Source: Bacilliculturomica massiliensis
GTDB lineage: Bacteria; Bacillota; Clostridia; Peptostreptococcales; Anaerovoracaceae
Direction: 5' to 3'
DNA: 64,000 nucleotides
NCBI RefSeq assembly: GCF_900605495.1
Contig: NZ_LR027591.1
Span: 62,001-126,000, forward strand
Shown: positions 61,315 through 64,000 of the stretch, one piece after another
Layout: each line of letters opens with the position of its first letter
Numbering within the stretch: the stretch's first letter is position 1
Notes under the pieces: model-generated
What the model saw: only the letters and a program-made list of their open reading frames with translations
What the model was told of the DNA's origin: nothing
The model's database searches: none
Made by a program: the position numbers and the translations under genes

Positions 61315-61330
61315 GCAAAATCAATGCCAA
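61315..61330 (-). promoter_or_regulatory. Sigma-54 promoter of the racemase operon
   Basis: Minus strand TTGGCATTGATTTTGC, 83 bp before the racemase start. Upstream sites would have to lie at the end of the LysE gene; none is clear. Confidence 0.88.
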
Positions 61331-61394
61331 AAATCAATTTTGCCCTTCCTTCACATTCATGGGGAAAAAGAAAAACAAGTCGCGGCCGCCGCCG

Positions 61395-61991
61395 TCAAAT
61401 GATCAGCGACACGGCGCAGCAGACCAGCAGAAGCGCCATGATCAGATTGACCGCTTTCACATGCCGCCCCACAAACCGGTGAAAAAAAGAACCGAACAGC
61501 GTCCAGCAGCCTGTGCCCGCCAGCGCGGCCAGAGAAAGAAAGGCGCAGAACAGCAGGATCGCGGCCGGCGATCTATAATTGGGAATGATAAAGGTCGCAA
61601 ATACAGATATTCCGTAGAGAATGGAATTGGGATTGACAAATTGCAGCAGAGCGCCGTGCAGAAACAGACGGTCTCCCGCCGTTCTTCCGGCCTCTTCCTG
61701 TTGGCCGCCCTCCGGACGGCTTTTCACCACGTTCCAGGCCAGCCACAGAATATATCCCGCGCCCGCCCAGATCATAACCGGCTGGATCTGCGGAAACACG
61801 GTCAGGATCGTCAGACTGAACGCGCCGCACAGAAGCAGCAAGAAAAAAACGCCGGCGGCGATCCCCAGATTAAACCGGAGCGCTCTTCTTAATCCGTATT
61901 TCCCGGCGTTGGACATCGACAGAACGGCGTTTGGCCCGGGAGACACATTGGATACGATAACATAGGATAAAAATGCGGCAAAATTCGGCAT
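61395..61991 (-). CDS. LysE/RhtB-family amino acid exporter
   Basis: A 198-residue, six-segment membrane protein. The family's N-terminal SNVSPGPNAVLSMSNAGKYGLRRALRFNLGIAAGVF and the C-terminal ILYGISVFATFIIPNY are present. LysE-type carriers export amino acids such as lysine, threonine or leucine. AAGGAG precedes ATG. Its stop lies 65 bp upstream of the racemase's sigma-54 promoter, and it is transcribed separately. Confidence 0.9.
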   Translation of the reverse strand: MPNFAAFLSYVIVSNVSPGPNAVLSMSNAGKYGLRRALRFNLGIAAGVFFLLLLCGAFSLTILTVFPQIQPVMIWAGAGYILWLAWNVVKSRPEGGQQEEAGRTAGDRLFLHGALLQFVNPNSILYGISVFATFIIPNYRSPAAILLFCAFLSLAALAGTGCWTLFGSFFHRFVGRHVKAVNLIMALLLVCCAVSLII

Positions 61992-62116
61992 GGACTGCGT
62001 CTTCTCCTTCAGCGATGGATACCTTCAGTTGACAAGATCTGTACGCTGTCCATGGTATCACCTGCACATTTGACTGTCAAGAAGACGGAGCCCTCTGCGG
62101 CCGGTCTTTATGAAAA

Positions 62117-62163
62117 GAAGCCCCGGGGGGACAGCGCCGGACCGCGCTGTCCCCGGGGGCTTC
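62117..62163. terminator. Very GC-rich hairpin after the PspC gene
   Basis: GAAGCCCC-GGGGG-ACAGCG pairs with CGCTGT-CCCC-GGGGGCTTC around a short loop. The minus-strand 3' side has only CTTTTC. Likely the terminator of the PspC gene. Confidence 0.65.
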
Positions 62164-62171
62164 CCGCAGAC

Positions 62172-62750
62172 TTATTTCTTTACCAGAACCATAACGCCGA
62201 GCACGATCATGATCAGCGCCCCCAGGAGTCTCCAGCTGACCCACGGGAAAAACCAATCGAGGATCAGGTAGACCCCCACCGCGATCAACAACAGGCCCAC
62301 GACCCAGCTTCCGGAGGACCTTCTCTGCGGCGCCGGTTCTTTTTTCTGAAACGGACCTTCCGGACCGCCCCATCCTGATCCGCCGCTTTCCGATCCGAAG
62401 GTTCCGGGTCCGGCCGTTCCTCCGTCGGCAGCGCCGCCGGCGCTCTCACCCTCTCCGGTGTTAAACTCCGCGCCGGCCGCCGCCCGCGTCTGTCCATTTT
62501 CCGTCCTCTCTTCATATGTCGTCTCGTATACCGGCCGTCTCGTGCCGTCGTTCATGCGCACCGTGGGTTCCTCCGGAATAATGACGGCGGCCACGATATA
62601 CGCCACCAGCGCCACGCCGAAGGAGATGAAACAGAAGATCACCATCAGAAGTCTCACGATGACCACGTCGATGTCAAAGTATTCGGCCAGCCCGGCGCAC
62701 ACGCCGCTGATAGCTCTGTCCTCTCTGGACTTGTAGATTTTTTTATTCAT
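62172..62750 (-). CDS. PspC-domain membrane protein
   Basis: A 192-residue protein. Residues 1-60 are a PspC domain (KKIYKSREDRAISGVCAGLAEYFDIDVVIVRLLMVI) with a first membrane segment (FCFISFGVALVAYIVAAVII). A Gly/Glu/Pro-rich linker (about 70-140) leads to two more membrane segments near the end (WVVGLLLIAVGVYLILDWFF, LLGALIMIVLGVMVLV). PspC proteins sense membrane or cell-wall stress. ATG at 62750 was chosen by homology; GGAGAATAAGG lies upstream. Confidence 0.85.
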   Translation of the reverse strand: MNKKIYKSREDRAISGVCAGLAEYFDIDVVIVRLLMVIFCFISFGVALVAYIVAAVIIPEEPTVRMNDGTRRPVYETTYEERTENGQTRAAAGAEFNTGEGESAGGAADGGTAGPGTFGSESGGSGWGGPEGPFQKKEPAPQRRSSGSWVVGLLLIAVGVYLILDWFFPWVSWRLLGALIMIVLGVMVLVKK

Positions 62751-62889
62751 TTCCCTTATTCTCCTTTTGACTACCCTGATCTGTGACTCCGCGCCGCACA
62801 GTCCCTGCACGGGTCCGCTGCGGTCATTATACCACTATTCCAGCCGACAAAACATTACAAATTGCGTACAATTATAGGCCTGACTGCGC

Positions 62890-62918
62890 TTGACTTCTTT
62901 GTTGCAGTTATATATAAT
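62890..62918 (+). promoter_or_regulatory. Near-consensus sigma-70 promoter of ilvE
   Basis: TTGACT (62890-62895), 17-bp spacer, TATAAT (62913-62918). The leader to the start codon is about 160 nt. Confidence 0.85.
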
Positions 62919-62990
62919 TTTTCTAATGTTTATGTTATTAAATAACAACGCCTCTGCGGAAGGAAAGGGTTTCCGTCCTCCGGTCACCAT

Positions 62991-63012
62991 CCGCCGGCAG
63001 CTTTGCCGGCGG
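62991..63012 (+). promoter_or_regulatory. Leader hairpin upstream of ilvE
   Basis: CCGCCGGCA-GCTT-TGCCGGCGG, a perfect 9-bp stem with a tetraloop in the ilvE leader. It has no T-run, so it is not a terminator; it may stabilise the message or regulate. Confidence 0.6.
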
Positions 63013-63087
63013 AATGCCGAAGCCTGCGCCCTCCTCCCGCCCAGGATGACATTTCGGGTTATGTATAGGAAAAAGGAGGTAGGCGAA

Positions 63088-64000
63088 ATGTTGGATATAA
63101 AAGTACAGAAAACCACGGCTCCCAAACAGAAGCCGGCTGCAGACGATCCGCTGAAATTCGGAACGATCTACACAGACCATATGTTTCTGATGGATTTTAA
63201 CTCAGAAAAAGGGTGGCACGACGCCCGCATCGTTCCCTACGGAGACATCATGCTGTCGCCGGCAGCGGTGGTCCTGCACTACGGTCAGGAGATGTTCGAG
63301 GGGCTGAAAGCTTACAAAGGGCCTGACGGCACGCCCCTGTTGTTCCGCCCCGGCAAGAATATAGAACGCTCTCACATGACCGCGGAACGCCTGTGTATCC
63401 CTCCGGTACCGGAGGATGTATTCCTGACTGCGCTGAAAGAGCTGATCAAGATCGACGCGGACTGGATCCCCGACGCCCCCGCCACCTCACTCTACGTCCG
63501 TCCCTTCATGTTTGGAACGGACGCCAAGCTGGGCGTGGACGTATCCGATTCTTACCTGTTCGTCATCATCCTCTCCCCCAGCGGCCCCTACTACCCGGAA
63601 GGTCTGAATCCCATTAAGATCTGGACGGAGGATCAGTATGTACGATCCATCAAAGGCGGCCTGGGACACACGAAAGCCGGCGCCAATTACGCCGCCAGCA
63701 TGAAGGCGCAGCAGGAGGCCCACGCCAACGGTTACTCCCAGGTCCTGTGGCTGGACGGCGCGACCCACAGCGTCATCGAGGAAGTGGGTTCCATGAATAT
63801 CTTCTTCAAGATCGGCGGAAAAGTCATCACCCGTGATCTGGACGGAAGCATCCTGCCCGGCGTCACGAGAGATTCCGTCATCGCCCTCTGCAAGGACTGG
63901 GGCGTGCCGGTGGTGGAAGGCTCCCTGACCATCGAAGAAGTCTACGAAGCCTCCCAGAACGGCACGCTGGAGGAAGTATTCGGCACAGGCACGGCCGCTG
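63088..64000 (+). CDS. ilvE: Branched-chain amino acid aminotransferase, C-terminus beyond the window
   Basis: A fold-type IV PLP aminotransferase interconverting leucine, isoleucine or valine and their 2-oxo acids. 304 residues are visible of about 355. Family features: FGTIYTDHMFLMDFNSEKGW, LHYGQEMFEGLKAYKG, ERLCIPP, YVRPFMFGTD and the PLP Lys196 in GHTKAGANYA, then LWLDGATHSVIEEVGSMNIF. AAAAGGAGGTAGGCGAA precedes the ATG at 63088. It belongs to the BCAT type II group used in both biosynthesis and Stickland oxidation. Transcribed from the near-consensus promoter at 62890. Confidence 0.95.
   Translation, partial: MLDIKVQKTTAPKQKPAADDPLKFGTIYTDHMFLMDFNSEKGWHDARIVPYGDIMLSPAAVVLHYGQEMFEGLKAYKGPDGTPLLFRPGKNIERSHMTAERLCIPPVPEDVFLTALKELIKIDADWIPDAPATSLYVRPFMFGTDAKLGVDVSDSYLFVIILSPSGPYYPEGLNPIKIWTEDQYVRSIKGGLGHTKAGANYAASMKAQQEAHANGYSQVLWLDGATHSVIEEVGSMNIFFKIGGKVITRDLDGSILPGVTRDSVIALCKDWGVPVVEGSLTIEEVYEASQNGTLEEVFGTGTAA

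Overview
The window looks like chromosome of a fairly GC-rich, amino-acid-fermenting member of the Clostridia. This is inferred from gene content: whiA, rapZ and murB of Firmicutes type, strong AGGAGG ribosome binding sites, and a dense set of Stickland-type genes, including a selenocysteine-containing GrdB. I cannot name the genus. Fifty protein genes are supported. Most lie on the minus strand. I found no tRNA, rRNA, CRISPR array or intact insertion sequence.

Layout. 1-1.1 kb: start of an NhaC-type antiporter that runs off the left edge. 1.1-2.8 kb: intergenic hairpin repeats and an AT-rich AAA/DUF4143 ATPase. 3.0-7.0 kb: gap, a CBS/DRTGG-containing pyrophosphatase and whiA. 7.1-16.5 kb: a catabolic island (two dehydrogenases, a DctPQM TRAP transporter, a deacetylase-type amidohydrolase, a DapA-type aldolase/lyase) with a divergent PrpR_N-type sigma-54 activator, bracketed by two near-identical terminator repeats. 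16.8-22.2 kb: kce, rapZ, a PHP protein, murB and a degenerate Fic protein. 22.2-25.0 kb: gene-poor DNA with repeats and one unknown protein. 25.1-31.5 kb: dipeptidase, NhaC and D-aminoacylase under sigma-54 control, with an activator. 32.5-39.1 kb: kbl-tdh, two ACT proteins, a phenylacetate-CoA ligase and an aminotransferase. 39.4-42.7 kb: AT-richer block with an ECF-type sigma factor, a DUF4367-like membrane protein and two secreted proteins. 43.0-62.8 kb: two alanine dehydrogenases, three 468-residue NhaC paralogues, three sigma-54 activators, grdE-grdB, a GPH-type transporter, an alanine/ornithine racemase-family enzyme, a LysE exporter and a PspC protein. 63.1 kb to the end: a branched-chain aminotransferase gene cut by the right edge.

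How it fits together. Oxidative steps (alanine dehydrogenase, threonine dehydrogenase plus KBL, branched-chain and aspartate-type aminotransferases, aryl-CoA ligase, lysine cleavage enzyme) sit beside a reductive step (GrdE/GrdB, whose UGA is read as selenocysteine). Tdh-Kbl makes glycine, a natural reductase substrate. Eight operons carry textbook sigma-54 -24/-12 promoters. Five sigma-54 activators are interspersed with them. Upstream of several promoters are inverted repeats of one architecture, 5 bp - N6 - 5 bp, with a different half-site near different activators: CTGAG, GTCAA and CGACA. The most interesting reading is a compact sigma-54 regulatory network for amino-acid fermentation, in which NhaC-family proteins act as substrate exchangers and an orphan GrdEB may handle a substrate other than glycine. 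The sequence supports the promoters, operators, UGA and gene order directly; substrates and regulator-operator pairings are inference.
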